A DNA stretch of 64,000 nt from JAKZVK01 sp965248255 (GCA_965248255.1 CBDFIW010000004.1:1426001-1490000), one strand, 5' to 3'. Numbered from the stretch's first letter, positions 36,262 through 46,242 are shown. The notes: generated by a model not told the origin, from the letters alone. Translations and numbers: made by a program.

Positions 36262-37779
36262 ATGCTTATTGCGATGCGAAACCGTTTGCTTAGCTACGGT
36301 GTTCTGACGGCCGTCCTGTGGCTGATGACAACGACCGAGCCGTCCCTGCGCGCCCAAGATACTCCGGTCGCCGACTCCGGCAATTCAAGAAAGAGCCTGG
36401 CCGTGACGTATCCGGAGCGCACCACGGTGGAAGTGCAATTCCGAGGCACGCGCCGCCTGCCGTCAGCGAGAGGCAAGGCGACCGTGCGGCGGCGGCGGGG
36501 GGCGACCGAGATCGACATCCGCATCGAACGCATGAAGCCGGCCCTCTTCGGCGGCGATTACAACACCTATGTTCTGTGGACGGCGTCGCCCGAGGGTGTG
36601 GTGGTGAACACCGGTGAGTTTATCCTGCGGGGCCGCAAGAGCCGGCTCAACACATCGACACCGCTGTCGACCTTCGGGATGTTCGTGACTGCGGAGCCGC
36701 ACTTCTTGGTGCGACAGCCGAGCACGTTCGTGGTTCTACAGAATGTCAGCGCTTCGCTGGTGGCGGGTAAAAGCCTCAACACCTCGATAGTGAGCTACCG
36801 GGGCTTTGAAGGCAAGTACGAGTCCGAGCGAGAGACTTTGGCCGATGTCCCCGAGAGCGAGGGCGAGTACCGCGTCGAACGCCAGGAGGCTATGACGGCG
36901 ATGAGTCTGGCCGAGAAGGCGCAGGCGCTTCGGTACGCACCCCAGGAGCTGGCCAAGGCACAGGAAGGGATCGACCGGATGTTGGAAGCCTTCGGCCGCG
37001 GAGTAAAAGAGCGCGACCTGGCACTGCTGGCGCGAGCTGCCATCCGCGCCGCGGTGGAGGCGCAGACGCGTGCGGAAGAGCGTGCGGAGCAGGCGTCACG
37101 GGATGCCCAGACCCGCGAGATGGCTGATTTGCGAGTCGCCAAGGCGGAAGCCGAAGCCGCGCAAGCCAAGGCCCAACAGGAGGCCGCGGCGGCACAGCGG
37201 GAACGCACGCAGGCCCTCGAAGCCAAGGCCGAAGCTCAGGAAGCGGCGCGGCTGGCACAGATCGAACAGCAGCAGGCGCAGCAGATGATGCGGCGCGCTG
37301 AGGTGGAGACCGAGCGCCTCGCCCGCCTTAAGGAAGAGGCCGAGCGATACTCGGCTGCGGCCCGCTCCCGTCTGCGGAACGCGTTGAACCAAGTGGTTGA
37401 AACGCGCGAGTCGGCGCGGGGAGTCGTCGTCAACCTGCCCGACATCCTGTTCTCCACGGGGAGGGCGTCACTTCGTCCCAAGGCCAGAGAAGTACTCAGC
37501 CGTCTCACCGGCATTCTCCTGGTCATGCCCGATTTCGAGCTCAGCATCGAAGGCCACACCGACAGCACCGGCGGTACGGCAGTCAACCAACGGCTCTCCG
37601 AACGACGTGCCAATACCGTTAGAGACTACCTCGAGCGAGCCGGCATCGTGCCGGAGAAAATGATCACTATGGGCCTCGGCGAGTCGCAGCCGATGGCCGA
37701 CAATCGCACCCCAGCCGGACGCAGCAAGAATCGCCGTGTCGAAATCGTTATCGCCGAAACCGGCAACTCGTTCCTCTAG
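36262..37779 (+). CDS. OmpA family protein with long coiled coil
   Basis: A 505-residue envelope protein. It has an N-terminal signal (VLTAVLWLMTTTEPSLRAQ), a beta-rich domain to about residue 200, a long Ala/Glu/Gln-rich coiled coil (about 225-385) and a C-terminal OmpA domain (about 395-500) that binds peptidoglycan: LSIEGHTDSTGGTAVNQRLS and ERRANTVRDYLERAGI are the family signature. The coiled coil could span the periplasm. ATG at 36262 is taken; a second ATG lies 4 codons later. Confidence 0.86.
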   Translation: MLIAMRNRLLSYGVLTAVLWLMTTTEPSLRAQDTPVADSGNSRKSLAVTYPERTTVEVQFRGTRRLPSARGKATVRRRRGATEIDIRIERMKPALFGGDYNTYVLWTASPEGVVVNTGEFILRGRKSRLNTSTPLSTFGMFVTAEPHFLVRQPSTFVVLQNVSASLVAGKSLNTSIVSYRGFEGKYESERETLADVPESEGEYRVERQEAMTAMSLAEKAQALRYAPQELAKAQEGIDRMLEAFGRGVKERDLALLARAAIRAAVEAQTRAEERAEQASRDAQTREMADLRVAKAEAEAAQAKAQQEAAAAQRERTQALEAKAEAQEAARLAQIEQQQAQQMMRRAEVETERLARLKEEAERYSAAARSRLRNALNQVVETRESARGVVVNLPDILFSTGRASLRPKAREVLSRLTGILLVMPDFELSIEGHTDSTGGTAVNQRLSERRANTVRDYLERAGIVPEKMITMGLGESQPMADNRTPAGRSKNRRVEIVIAETGNSFL

Positions 37780-37814
37780 CTGATCTAGAGGCAGCGTGAG
37801 TGGCTGAAAAAGAC

Positions 37815-37891
37815 TGGCGGGCGTGGAGGGACTCGAACCCCCGACCTACTGGTTCGAAGCCAGGCGCTCTATCCAACTGAGCTACACGCCC
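37815..37891 (-). tRNA. tRNA-Arg (anticodon TCG)
   Basis: On the minus strand the gene begins GGGCGTGTAGCTCAG and ends CACGCCC-G-CCA, with CCA encoded. The 7-bp acceptor stem pairs perfectly, the D arm is AGCTCAGTTGGATAGAGC, the anticodon loop is CTTCGAA (anticodon TCG, reading CGA), and the T arm holds GGTTCGAGTCC. Total 77 nt. Confidence 0.97.
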
Positions 37892-37935
37892 GCGGCGAGT
37901 GTCTTCATGGTAGCAGACACCGGCAGTTCCACGGG

Positions 37936-38982
37936 TCAATCTGCCGCGCGATTACCGTTGGCACTCCGCGCTCCCAGGTAACCCCAGCAGGCCCCGAGAA
38001 ATGCGCCCACCAACATGCCGGCTAGCAGCATTTCGCATGGAGTGATCGCGGCGGGCGCGCCGCCCATGAGTACGCCCGTCCCACCGGCGAGCACCCCGGC
38101 CAGCAACCCGATGGCGCCACCGAACAGAAGTCCCACTTTCGGCCTCAGCACCTCCCCCAGGTTCGGGTTGACCTGATGAGCGAGGCGAGAGTAAACCCTC
38201 GAACCGCGCAAGAAGAGCTTGTAGAGCCACAATCGCACTCTGCGAGTCCCTGTTTGCCGGCCGTGAGCTTGCCAGTGCGTCGTTTCGTCTCCGCTGAAGT
38301 CCGCCGGTTCCTCGCTGGTGTAGTAATAGAGCGCGATGGACCGCCTCCATTTACCCTCGACGATTGGCTTAGAGAACCCGTGAACCGAGCGGTCATCGGT
38401 TCGAAAAACAACACAAGTGCCCCATGTCGGGACGATCGAGCGGATGGGAGTTGCGCTTCCCTTCTCGTAGAGTTCGAGACACCCCCCCAAACTCCCGACG
38501 CCACTCCGGAGTGAGATACACCAGCACGTTGACGCGCCGGTAGAGTTTGAGTTTCAGGTAGGAGTGAAAGTCGGTGTGAGGCGTCAGGACCCCTCCCGGG
38601 CCGCTCATGTGCAGACCCCCCCTTCGAGGTAAGGGTCCGGCATCAAACGAGGAATTCCCGTCACTGCGCCAAGGAATTCCAGGAACGCCGGTGATGATAG
38701 ATCGTGGACCATTGCCGCCGGGAGTGGAGGAATGCAGTCGATATCATGGCAGAATCTCTTGGAGGTCTGATAGGCGTCTTGGAACCCTTGCCAGCCCTCC
38801 CAATCGGGCTCAGGAAAGGCGGCGAGGAGGGAGTCCTGGGGAATCTTGATGAAATCGGGAATGGCCAGATGAGGAAACGGCTTGGCCTCGCTGAACTCAA
38901 TGCGCAGCGCCCGCACCTTGTCCTCTGTGAAATCCCGGTACCGAAACCAGGGGCTACGGCGCTGCGTTTCCGGATTTTCCAT
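37936..38982 (-). pseudogene. 2-oxoglutarate/Fe(II) oxygenase with two homopolymer frameshifts
   Basis: Three adjoining frames form one gene. From ATG 38980-38982: SPWFRYRDFTEDKVRALRIE ... LMPDPYLEG; then MSGPGGVLTPHTDFHS, holding the HxD iron motif; then CLELYEKGSATPI ... RSVHGFSKPI (distal His) and KWRRSIALYYYT (Arg for 2-oxoglutarate). The first shift is at the C7 run 38616-38622 (8 needed), the second at the C7 run 38482-38488 (6 needed), so the two errors almost cancel. After the oxygenase, two Gly/Ala-rich membrane helices follow (LLFGGAIGLLAGVLAGGTGV), an unusual C-terminal anchor. It is divergent from the glycosyltransferase next to it and may modify a surface polymer. Confidence 0.78.
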
Positions 38983-39060
38983 ACGGGTCGGCCGGGCAAG
39001 GGCCGCCTGCCGCGCGGGGGCCGACGGGCTTCGGTTCAAAGGCCCAATTACAATACCATT

Positions 39061-40923
39061 GTGGCCTTTCTTTCGGTCGTGATCCCCACCCGGAATCGCC
39101 CCGAACTCCTTCGGCAGTGCCTCTCCCATCTCGAGGACCAAACCCTCAAGCCGGAAGCCTACGAGATTGTCGTCGTGGATGATGGATCCGATTCTTTTCC
39201 GACAGACCTCCCCGGCTCCGATTCCCGGGCGCGAATCCGGTACGTTCCTCAGCGTCCGAGAGGCCCTGCCGCCGCCCGAAACCGCGGAGTGAGCGCTGCG
39301 GTGGGCGACGTCGTCGTGCTCTTGGGAGACGACATCCTAGCTCCACCGGGCTTCCTGCGGTTCCACGCGGACTGGCACCGTGAGCATACGTCGTGCTGGG
39401 ACGGCCTACTCGGACGCGTCGATTGGCCCGCCTGTTACTTGCGGGACGACCACATGCGATGGCTTGACTCCTCCGGGCTCCAGTTCGGCCACGCTGGGCT
39501 GCGCGCCGGGCAGCAGGTGCACTACCACTACTTCTATACATCGAACCTGTCGCTGAAACGGCCCATCCTGCTGGAACATCCCTTCGACGAGGAGTTCACC
39601 GACGCCACACACGAAGACACCGAACTAGGCCTGCGATTGGAACAGGCTGGCTTTCGCCTGTACTTCGAACCGGACTGCCACGCGGACCACCACCATTTCT
39701 ACACGCTGGAGGAGTCCTGCCGCCACCGGCGCCGAGTCGGGCAGGCAGGCTTTCTGTTCCGGCAGAAGCATCCCGACATCGCCCGTTTCAAATGGATCCG
39801 CCGGCTGCCCTGGCCGCTTCGGGTCGTGGTCGCGAGCCGTCTGTTTCTACAGATTGCCGAATTCGCACAGAGCGCCGGCGATCCGCAGCCGATGGGCTTC
39901 TACTACTACCTGCGCAACAGCGAGGCTTTCTGGGAGGGCTTTCGGGAGGCAGCCAGGGAGGCAGAGATCTCGTCGAACGGTCCGTATACGACGCCGAATC
40001 CGGCTACCGAGAAAACGACAACGACCGTCACCTGCACGGAGCACGCGACCGTCGAGCCGGACAACGGCGCCGGTCGGCCGCTCATCTCCGTGGTGATCCT
40101 CAGCTACAACGGTGGGGCTCGGCTCCGCGGTTGTCTAGAGCAGATATTCTCCCAACAAATCGACGCTGAGCTGGACGTGATTCTAATCGACTCGGGCTCC
40201 ACCGACGGAACCGAGGCTCTGGGCCGGGATTACCCGGTGAGAATGATCCCGATCTCGCCGGATCAGTTTCGTTACGGGTATGCGCGCAACCTCGGCTTTC
40301 GAGCCGCTCGAGGGGACTACATCGCTACGGTCTCGCAGGACTTCGTGCCTGCGGATCGACACTGGCTCGACCGCTTGACCCGGCCGTTGCGATCCGGCGC
40401 CGACGTGGTGCAAGGTCATGCCCAGCCTCCTCCGGGAGCGCGTCCGTTCTACTGGGAAACTCGGCGTTTCTGGTTTACCAGCGAGAGTCGGCGCTTCAAG
40501 AAGCGGTACGGATTTTGCCTGTCCTGCGTCAATCTAGCGACGCGCCGGAAGGTTTGGGAGGACGTGGGGTTCGGAGATGACACTCCCATGTCCGAGGATC
40601 TTTACTTCCAGAAGCATGCTTTTGAGAAGGGATACCGCCGCTTCGCGCAGGCGCCGGAGGCAAGCGGCTTTCATGGGCACGACTATTCGCTGCGAAGCCT
40701 CTTTCGGCGCTGCCAGAACGAAGGGCTGGGATGGCGTTGGGTGGGCGAGCGTTACTCGTTCCGGGCGATGATCGGCGACCTTCTGCAACCCAAGTGGTAT
40801 GCGAAATGGCTGCTGGGCTTGCTGACCGGACGAATAAGGACGCCCGCGGAGCTGCTGTTCATCTGGATCCGCCCCCTGGCAGTGTTCAAGGGAAACCGTG
40901 CGGCGCGACGGTGGACTCGCTGA
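39061..40923 (+). CDS. Two-domain family 2 glycosyltransferase
   Basis: A 620-residue protein with two GT2 domains in tandem. Domain 1 (about 1-290): LSVVIPTRNRPELLRQCLSH, VVVDDGSD, VVVLLGDDILAP (DxD-like DD). Domain 2 (about 340-600): ISVVILSYNGGARLRGCLEQ, VILIDSGSTDGT, ATVSQDFVPAD. GTG at 39061 is used because homology starts right there. It is followed by a second glycosyltransferase and an acyltransferase in close array, indicating an operon for a polysaccharide or glycolipid. Confidence 0.88.
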   Translation: MAFLSVVIPTRNRPELLRQCLSHLEDQTLKPEAYEIVVVDDGSDSFPTDLPGSDSRARIRYVPQRPRGPAAARNRGVSAAVGDVVVLLGDDILAPPGFLRFHADWHREHTSCWDGLLGRVDWPACYLRDDHMRWLDSSGLQFGHAGLRAGQQVHYHYFYTSNLSLKRPILLEHPFDEEFTDATHEDTELGLRLEQAGFRLYFEPDCHADHHHFYTLEESCRHRRRVGQAGFLFRQKHPDIARFKWIRRLPWPLRVVVASRLFLQIAEFAQSAGDPQPMGFYYYLRNSEAFWEGFREAAREAEISSNGPYTTPNPATEKTTTTVTCTEHATVEPDNGAGRPLISVVILSYNGGARLRGCLEQIFSQQIDAELDVILIDSGSTDGTEALGRDYPVRMIPISPDQFRYGYARNLGFRAARGDYIATVSQDFVPADRHWLDRLTRPLRSGADVVQGHAQPPPGARPFYWETRRFWFTSESRRFKKRYGFCLSCVNLATRRKVWEDVGFGDDTPMSEDLYFQKHAFEKGYRRFAQAPEASGFHGHDYSLRSLFRRCQNEGLGWRWVGERYSFRAMIGDLLQPKWYAKWLLGLLTGRIRTPAELLFIWIRPLAVFKGNRAARRWTR

Positions 40924-40994
40924 ACGGCCTGGTCCGGCTCGATGGCCGAGGCATATTACCGATGGGAGAACCGTTCGGAGAGAAGGCTGGGACG

Positions 40995-41897
40995 ATGAGC
41001 CCGCACTCGAGGCCGCCCGCGGCGGGCCGGGACTCTCCCCGAGTCAACGTCGTCATCGTGACGTTCGAGCGGGAGAAGTGCGTGCTCGAGCTGATCGAAG
41101 ACCTGCTCAAGCAGGACTATCCCAACTACGACATCACGATCGTCGATCAGAATCCGGAACCGCTACCATCCTTTCAAGCGGCGGCGGCGGCCGCGCAAGA
41201 GAAGGTTCGCATCATCCATCTGCGGCCGCCTCACGTGTGCGTCGCCCGCAACGTGAGCATCCGAGCGTCCGGCGGCGAGATCATGTTGTTCGTGGATGAC
41301 GATGTTCGTTGCGGCGCGAACTTTGTGTCGGCGCACGCCGCCCGGTACGCCGACCGGACCATTGGCGGCATCGGCGGTTGGATCGACGCTCCAGTACCGC
41401 GGCGGGTTTGGAAGCCACAAGCGGCGGCGGTTCCAGCGGCCATCGGCTGCAACATGTCGTACCGGCGGACAGCCCTCCTGAAGGCCGGCGGTTTTGACCC
41501 GCAGTTCAAACCGTTTCCCGCCCATGGTGAAGAGCACGAACTGGCGCACCGTGTCCGGGGACTCGGATTGCGGATCGCCGTAGCGCCCGAGGCGCTGGTG
41601 TACCATCAGATCGATCCCGCGGGCGGCCAGCGGCCCCGAGACGCGGTTCAATACTGGAAGGACACCACGGCGAGCCATGTCTTGCTCTTTCTCAAGACGC
41701 GTCCCTGGCATCACCGTATGCTGATCCCTCTTTGGCTGACGAAGCTTTGGCTGACGCTGTACCGGCTCTCGGAGGGGATTCTCGGCCCGATCAGGTTCTG
41801 CGCCGGAGTCCGTGAAGGCTTGACTATCACGAGGGAAAGTCGAAAACAGTCGGACCACTTAACGCTGGCGCCTGAACCAAAGTGGGTGAGCCCTTGA
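40995..41897 (+). CDS. Family 2 glycosyltransferase
   Basis: A 300-residue GT2 enzyme: VNVVIVTFEREKCVLELIED, ITIVDQNPE, GGEIMLFVDDDVRC with the DDD metal motif, and HGEEHELAHRVRGLGLRIAV as the acceptor/catalytic region (EEHE). ATG 40995 has AGAAGG 8 nt upstream; an alternative ATG at 40962 adds 11 residues. It overlaps the next gene at its 3' end, as expected for one operon. Confidence 0.86.
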   Translation: MSPHSRPPAAGRDSPRVNVVIVTFEREKCVLELIEDLLKQDYPNYDITIVDQNPEPLPSFQAAAAAAQEKVRIIHLRPPHVCVARNVSIRASGGEIMLFVDDDVRCGANFVSAHAARYADRTIGGIGGWIDAPVPRRVWKPQAAAVPAAIGCNMSYRRTALLKAGGFDPQFKPFPAHGEEHELAHRVRGLGLRIAVAPEALVYHQIDPAGGQRPRDAVQYWKDTTASHVLLFLKTRPWHHRMLIPLWLTKLWLTLYRLSEGILGPIRFCAGVREGLTITRESRKQSDHLTLAPEPKWVSP

Positions 41898-42421
41898 GCG
41901 AAGCGCACCGCTCCAACGGTATCTTGCGGCGCCCTCTTGCCCGCTGCTGTCTGTCAGCGATTCACCTCTTCCCTCTGACGCGATGCCATGCGACGAAGAG
42001 GCAGCTTCTACGTCTGGCAGGGGCAACGGTCGGAGAGAATGTCGAGATCGTAAGCTCGGCGCGGATCATCACCCCTTATTTGGAGATCGGCGACAACAGC
42101 TTCATTGGGCATGACTGTCTTCTGATCGCCGCCCACGGCTCGCGCATTTGCATTGGTAACCAAGTCGATCTAGGGCCCCGCTGTACCGTCGTGACCGGTA
42201 CTCACGCCATCGGCGGCACCGAGCATCGCGCTGGGCTCGGCGATGTGAGAGACATTACTATCGAGGACGGTGTCTGGGCGGGCACCGGCGTGACGATTCT
42301 GGCCGGTGTCCGCGTCGGCCGCGGATCGATTCTTGCCGCGGGGGCGGTCGTGTCGAAAGACGTCGAACCGGATGTTCTGTGCGGTGGAAACCCCGCCCGC
42401 GTCATGAGACCGCTTGCTTGA
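41882..42421 (+). CDS. Hexapeptide-repeat acyltransferase
   Basis: A left-handed beta-helix acyltransferase of about 175 residues: ATVGENVEIVSSARIITPYL, FIGHDCLLIAAHGSRICIGN, DITIEDGVWAGTGVTILAGV and RVGRGSILAAGAVVSKDVEP are hexapeptide coils, and VTGTHAIGG holds the likely catalytic His. It resembles maltose/sugar O-acetyltransferases and WcaF-like enzymes of polysaccharide clusters. The start is GTG 41882 or TTG 41894 (TTGA overlap with the upstream stop). An IS630 copy begins 18 bp after its stop. Confidence 0.85.
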   Translation: MGEPLSEAHRSNGILRRPLARCCLSAIHLFPLTRCHATKRQLLRLAGATVGENVEIVSSARIITPYLEIGDNSFIGHDCLLIAAHGSRICIGNQVDLGPRCTVVTGTHAIGGTEHRAGLGDVRDITIEDGVWAGTGVTILAGVRVGRGSILAAGAVVSKDVEPDVLCGGNPARVMRPLA

Positions 42422-42438
42422 ACTGCTGTGATCTCCTA

Positions 42439-43602
42439 GTGTAGTGCACCATAAATAATGTAACTTATATTGGCTTCCCATCGTCTCTATTAACAGGAGG
42501 CATGGGATGCGAAGAGCACAACCAGTAACTTTGAACACAGCGCAATGCAAGCAGTTGGACCGCTACGCGCGCGGCCGCCAAGTCGCCGTTCGTCTCGCCC
42601 TGCGAGCCAGGATTGTCCTGCTGGCCGCCGACGGTCTCGAGAATAAGCAGATCGCCGCACAGCTCGGTGTCTCGCGGCAGTTGGTGGCCCGCTGGCGCAC
42701 GCGCTTTCTCGAAAGCAGCATCGCCGGCATTGCAAAAGACGCCCCACGGCCCGGTCGTAAACCTGCCGTCTCGAAGCAGAAAGTACAGCAGATCATCCAC
42801 AAGACCACCCGCGAGAAACCGTCCAACGCCACCCACTGGAGCCGCCGCACCATGGCCGCCGCGGCCGGCGTCAGCGCTTCCACCGTGGGACGGATTTGGC
42901 GCGCCCATGGCCTCAAGCCCCACCGCGTCAAGACCTTCAAGCTCAGCAATGACCCGCGTTTCGCCGAGAAACTCGACGACATCGTCGGACTCTATCTCAA
43001 TCCGCCTGAGCATGCTCTGGTTCTCTCGCTCGATGAGAAGTCCCAAATCCAAGCCCTCGATCGCACCCAGCCCGGCCTGCCGCTCAAAAAGGGACGCGGC
43101 CAAACGATGACCCACGATTACAAGCGCAACGGCACGACCACCCTGTTTGCGGCGCTCAACAGCCTTGACGGCAGCGTGATCGCCGAGTGCATGCCCCGAC
43201 ACAGCCACCAGGAATGGCTGCGCTTCCTGCGCTTAATTGACCGCCGCACTCCCAAGGACAAACAGCTTCATCTCATCGTGGACAACTATGCCACCCACAA
43301 GCATGCCGCTGTGAAGCGTTGGCTCGATCGTCACCCGCGCTTCCACATTCATTTCACCCCGACCTCGGCGTCGTGGCTGAACATGGTCGAGCGATTCTTT
43401 CGCGATCTCACCGTCAAGCGCCTGCGCCGCGGCGTGTTTCGCAGCGTGGACGAGCTCGTCGCCGCCATTGACGACTACATCGCCCAGCACAACGGGCATC
43501 CCACGCCCTTCATCTGGACCGCGACCGCCTCCGACATCCTCGAGAAAGTCAAGCGCGGACGTGCCGCCCTGCATAAGGTGCAATCTGCTTGACGCACTAC
43601 AC
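42439..43602 (+). mobile_element. IS630-family element type A, copy 3 (complete)
   Basis: The reference copy: 1,164 bp from GTGTAGTGC to GCACTACAC, with TA at 42437-42438 and 43603-43604. Inserted between two convergent genes without breaking either. Transposase intact. Confidence 0.96.
42507..43592 (+). CDS. IS630-family transposase (intact)
   Basis: A 361-residue transposase: tandem N-terminal HTH domains (ENKQIAAQLGVSRQLVARW; MAAAAGVSASTVGRIWRAHG) and a DDE_3 catalytic domain with LSLDEKSQIQALDR (Asp), HLIVDNYATHKHA (Asp) and TPTSASWLNMVERFFRDL (Glu). An AGGAGG site lies 6-7 nt before the ATG. The long antisense reading frames on the opposite strand are shadows that occur in every copy. 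Confidence 0.96.
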   Translation: MRRAQPVTLNTAQCKQLDRYARGRQVAVRLALRARIVLLAADGLENKQIAAQLGVSRQLVARWRTRFLESSIAGIAKDAPRPGRKPAVSKQKVQQIIHKTTREKPSNATHWSRRTMAAAAGVSASTVGRIWRAHGLKPHRVKTFKLSNDPRFAEKLDDIVGLYLNPPEHALVLSLDEKSQIQALDRTQPGLPLKKGRGQTMTHDYKRNGTTTLFAALNSLDGSVIAECMPRHSHQEWLRFLRLIDRRTPKDKQLHLIVDNYATHKHAAVKRWLDRHPRFHIHFTPTSASWLNMVERFFRDLTVKRLRRGVFRSVDELVAAIDDYIAQHNGHPTPFIWTATASDILEKVKRGRAALHKVQSA

Positions 43603-43620
43603 TAGTAGGAGGGCGCGGAT

Positions 43621-46164
43621 TTACGGCTCCCAGTAGTAGAGGCCGTTGAAGACCATCTTGAAGGTGGCGTTGGATTGCGCCCGGTACTGCGGCCGGATCC
43701 CGAACAGGACCAAGTGTCCGCGGCCCATCGAAACGTCAAGCACGGCCGCGCGGTTGGAGAGGTGCCGGTCGCCCAGCAGCCAGCCCGAGGCCAGCGGGTT
43801 CTCACGGGGGTAGCGCAGCACTTCCGTCGCCGACGTCTCGGCGCCACCGAGTGAGGCCTCGAACGCCGGCCCGGACTCGAACCAGACGGTTTCGCGCAGC
43901 CTCAATCCGAAACACAGCGGGTGCGACGTGTCGGCGTGCACGGTGAGCAGCGACCCGGGAGAGTAGAACTGGCTGTTCGTGAGGCCCATCAGTACATTCC
44001 GCGCCGGCGCCTTGAGCCGCTCCAGGGCGTACTGCGATGCCTTGTTGAAGGCCAAGACCGTCCCACCCGCGAGGATGAACTCGCGCAGCGCTTCGGCGCC
44101 TTCGTCCTCGATGCCGCCGGTGAATTCCGGGGGCGCCTGCACGCCTTGATAGAGCGCGCCCGCCAGATACCCCGCGTGCAGCACACGCGGCGTGGCGTCT
44201 GGAAGCACAATGACATCAAAATCGCGCCGCAGCCCGCCCCTTTGCAAGCGTTCGTTGCCGACGGACTCGTAGGGGAACTCGTACTGCTCGAGCACCCAGC
44301 GCGTCCAACCCTCATCTATGATCGGCACGTGACCGCGGTAGACGCCGACCTGGGCCCTGCGCATCCGCTTGCGTTGCGCCAGGCCGTTGTCCGAGCTCGC
44401 CTCAGTGAACACCAGCCCCAGGTCATGGGCGAGGTCCACCAATAGCGAGCGCGACGGGCCGTCCTGCTGGACGTCCACATAGAACACACCCTCGGAGCCT
44501 CGGAAGACCGGTACGCCGGCCTTGAGCAGACGATTGACTGCCGTCCAGGCACGGCTGGCGTTGGGCGAGAGCCGCAGCAACGGCGTGCCGGCCACCGAGC
44601 CCGCCTCGGGATCGATGGCCGGGAGCGTTTCAAGATCCGCCTCAAACGCCTCCTGAATGGGGACGACCTCGACGCCCATCAGCAGGGGCAAACTGTGGGC
44701 GGTGACGTCGTACGGGCGCTGGGGCGGCCCGCCGGGATACTGGCGCTGGTCCGGGTAGTGCTGCCGCTCGAGCAGCGTCTTGGCGAAGCCGCCATAGGGC
44801 TGCGCCAGGCGGATGACGTAGTCACCTGACTGAAACACACGTCCACCGGCGCGGAAATCGTCCCGAGCGCGCTCGATCTCGACCGCCCCGAACGCCAGCG
44901 TTCGAAGCAGCCGGGTCATGGCGCTGGGGTCGTGCTGTTGACGCGGAATGACGTATGCCAGGTTCTCGTGGCGTTCGACCACGCGCCGGCCGATGCGATA
45001 GAAGTTGCGCAGCAGCTCTTCGCGTTGCCGAGCGGCGTAGTAAAGACAGGACTCGAAGGTGATGAGCTGGTAGTCGATAATGTCTCGCAGCGTCCACAGG
45101 CCGCCCGGCCAGGGCTCGAGAAAATTCCAGCTCGAGCGCTGCGCGTCGTAGCCCCGCCCGTTGGATTTGAGCGATGAAAACGGCACGTTGACGGGCGAGG
45201 CGTACCGGACGCCGGCGGCCTCGCTGAGCACACGCAGGCCGCCGTGATAGCTCTGGTAATGGCGCGCGGGTGTGAAGTAGTCATAGATGCCGTTGATCAG
45301 TACACCCTTCTTGCCGGCCGCGGTCAGGTCCACGGCCATAGCGGCGCCCATCTTGTTGACCTGTTGCACGATCAAGGGGTCGATGTTAGGGTCGACCGGG
45401 TCGGTCCACGGCGGCACGAACATGCGCGCGCCGGTACCACCCATCTGGTGCACGTCGTAGGTCACCTGCGGCCGCCAGATGTTGTGCACCTTTTCCACTG
45501 TGAGGCGGGTCTCGGCTTGCGAGAAGATGTACCAGTCGCGGTTGTTATCGTGGCCGACGTATTTGTGATACAGCTCGGTCATCGGCGCGCCTTCGTACGG
45601 CGTGTCGAGGTAACGGTGGTACCACTGGGCCACTTTGTCGACTCCGTCGGGGTTGAGCGAAGGAATCAGCAGGAGGATCGTGTCGCGCAGGATCGCACGG
45701 TGTCGCGGCGTATCTTCGGTGAGCAGCTTGTGGACGAACTCGATGGCGGTCAGCGTGGATGCCGCCTCGGTGGAATGAATGGAGCACGTGATCAAGACGA
45801 CCGTCTTGCCTTCGGAGATCAGGGCTTGCGCCTCGTCAGGCGCGGTTTGGCGGGGGTCGGCCAAGCGGGACTGAATCCGGCGGTATCGCCCCAGCTTTTT
45901 CAGTGTTCCAGGAGCGGCGATAGTCGCCATCACGAACGGGCGGCCTTCGGTGGATTTGCCTAGCTCGCTAAGCTCGACGTGGTCGGAGGCGTCCGCAATA
46001 CGGCGGAAATAGCGGACCACGTCGTCCCACTGAACGAGCCGCTTCTCGGCGCCCATCGCGTGGCCGAAGTGGGATTCGGGTGACGGGATGGCGCCGGGCG
46101 CAACGCCGCCGCCGGCCAGAAAGAGCAGCAAGCCTATCAACCGTAGCAGCCGAGCCGGCATCAC
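43621..46164 (-). CDS. M14 family zinc carboxypeptidase, exported
   Basis: An 847-residue peptidase with a Sec signal (LLRLIGLLLFLAGGGVAPGA). The M14 zinc site is SIHSTEAAS (HxxE) with the third ligand in YDVHQMGGTG; SLNPDGVD and DNNRDWY are substrate-binding segments. After the roughly 400-residue catalytic part comes a C-terminal region of about 400 residues with a class I glutamine amidotransferase-like fold (FDVIVLPDATPRVL, LREFILAGGTVLAFNKASQY), as in other large exported M14 proteins. Its stop lies 19 bp from an IS630 copy. Confidence 0.9.
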   Translation of the reverse strand: MMPARLLRLIGLLLFLAGGGVAPGAIPSPESHFGHAMGAEKRLVQWDDVVRYFRRIADASDHVELSELGKSTEGRPFVMATIAAPGTLKKLGRYRRIQSRLADPRQTAPDEAQALISEGKTVVLITCSIHSTEAASTLTAIEFVHKLLTEDTPRHRAILRDTILLLIPSLNPDGVDKVAQWYHRYLDTPYEGAPMTELYHKYVGHDNNRDWYIFSQAETRLTVEKVHNIWRPQVTYDVHQMGGTGARMFVPPWTDPVDPNIDPLIVQQVNKMGAAMAVDLTAAGKKGVLINGIYDYFTPARHYQSYHGGLRVLSEAAGVRYASPVNVPFSSLKSNGRGYDAQRSSWNFLEPWPGGLWTLRDIIDYQLITFESCLYYAARQREELLRNFYRIGRRVVERHENLAYVIPRQQHDPSAMTRLLRTLAFGAVEIERARDDFRAGGRVFQSGDYVIRLAQPYGGFAKTLLERQHYPDQRQYPGGPPQRPYDVTAHSLPLLMGVEVVPIQEAFEADLETLPAIDPEAGSVAGTPLLRLSPNASRAWTAVNRLLKAGVPVFRGSEGVFYVDVQQDGPSRSLLVDLAHDLGLVFTEASSDNGLAQRKRMRRAQVGVYRGHVPIIDEGWTRWVLEQYEFPYESVGNERLQRGGLRRDFDVIVLPDATPRVLHAGYLAGALYQGVQAPPEFTGGIEDEGAEALREFILAGGTVLAFNKASQYALERLKAPARNVLMGLTNSQFYSPGSLLTVHADTSHPLCFGLRLRETVWFESGPAFEASLGGAETSATEVLRYPRENPLASGWLLGDRHLSNRAAVLDVSMGRGHLVLFGIRPQYRAQSNATFKMVFNGLYYWEP

Positions 46165-46242
46165 TCCCTACTATAGCCAAGCAGATGTCGGGCCCCGGAA
46201 CGGGCCGCGAACACCTAATCGATCGGTCGCTAAGGCGCAAGC

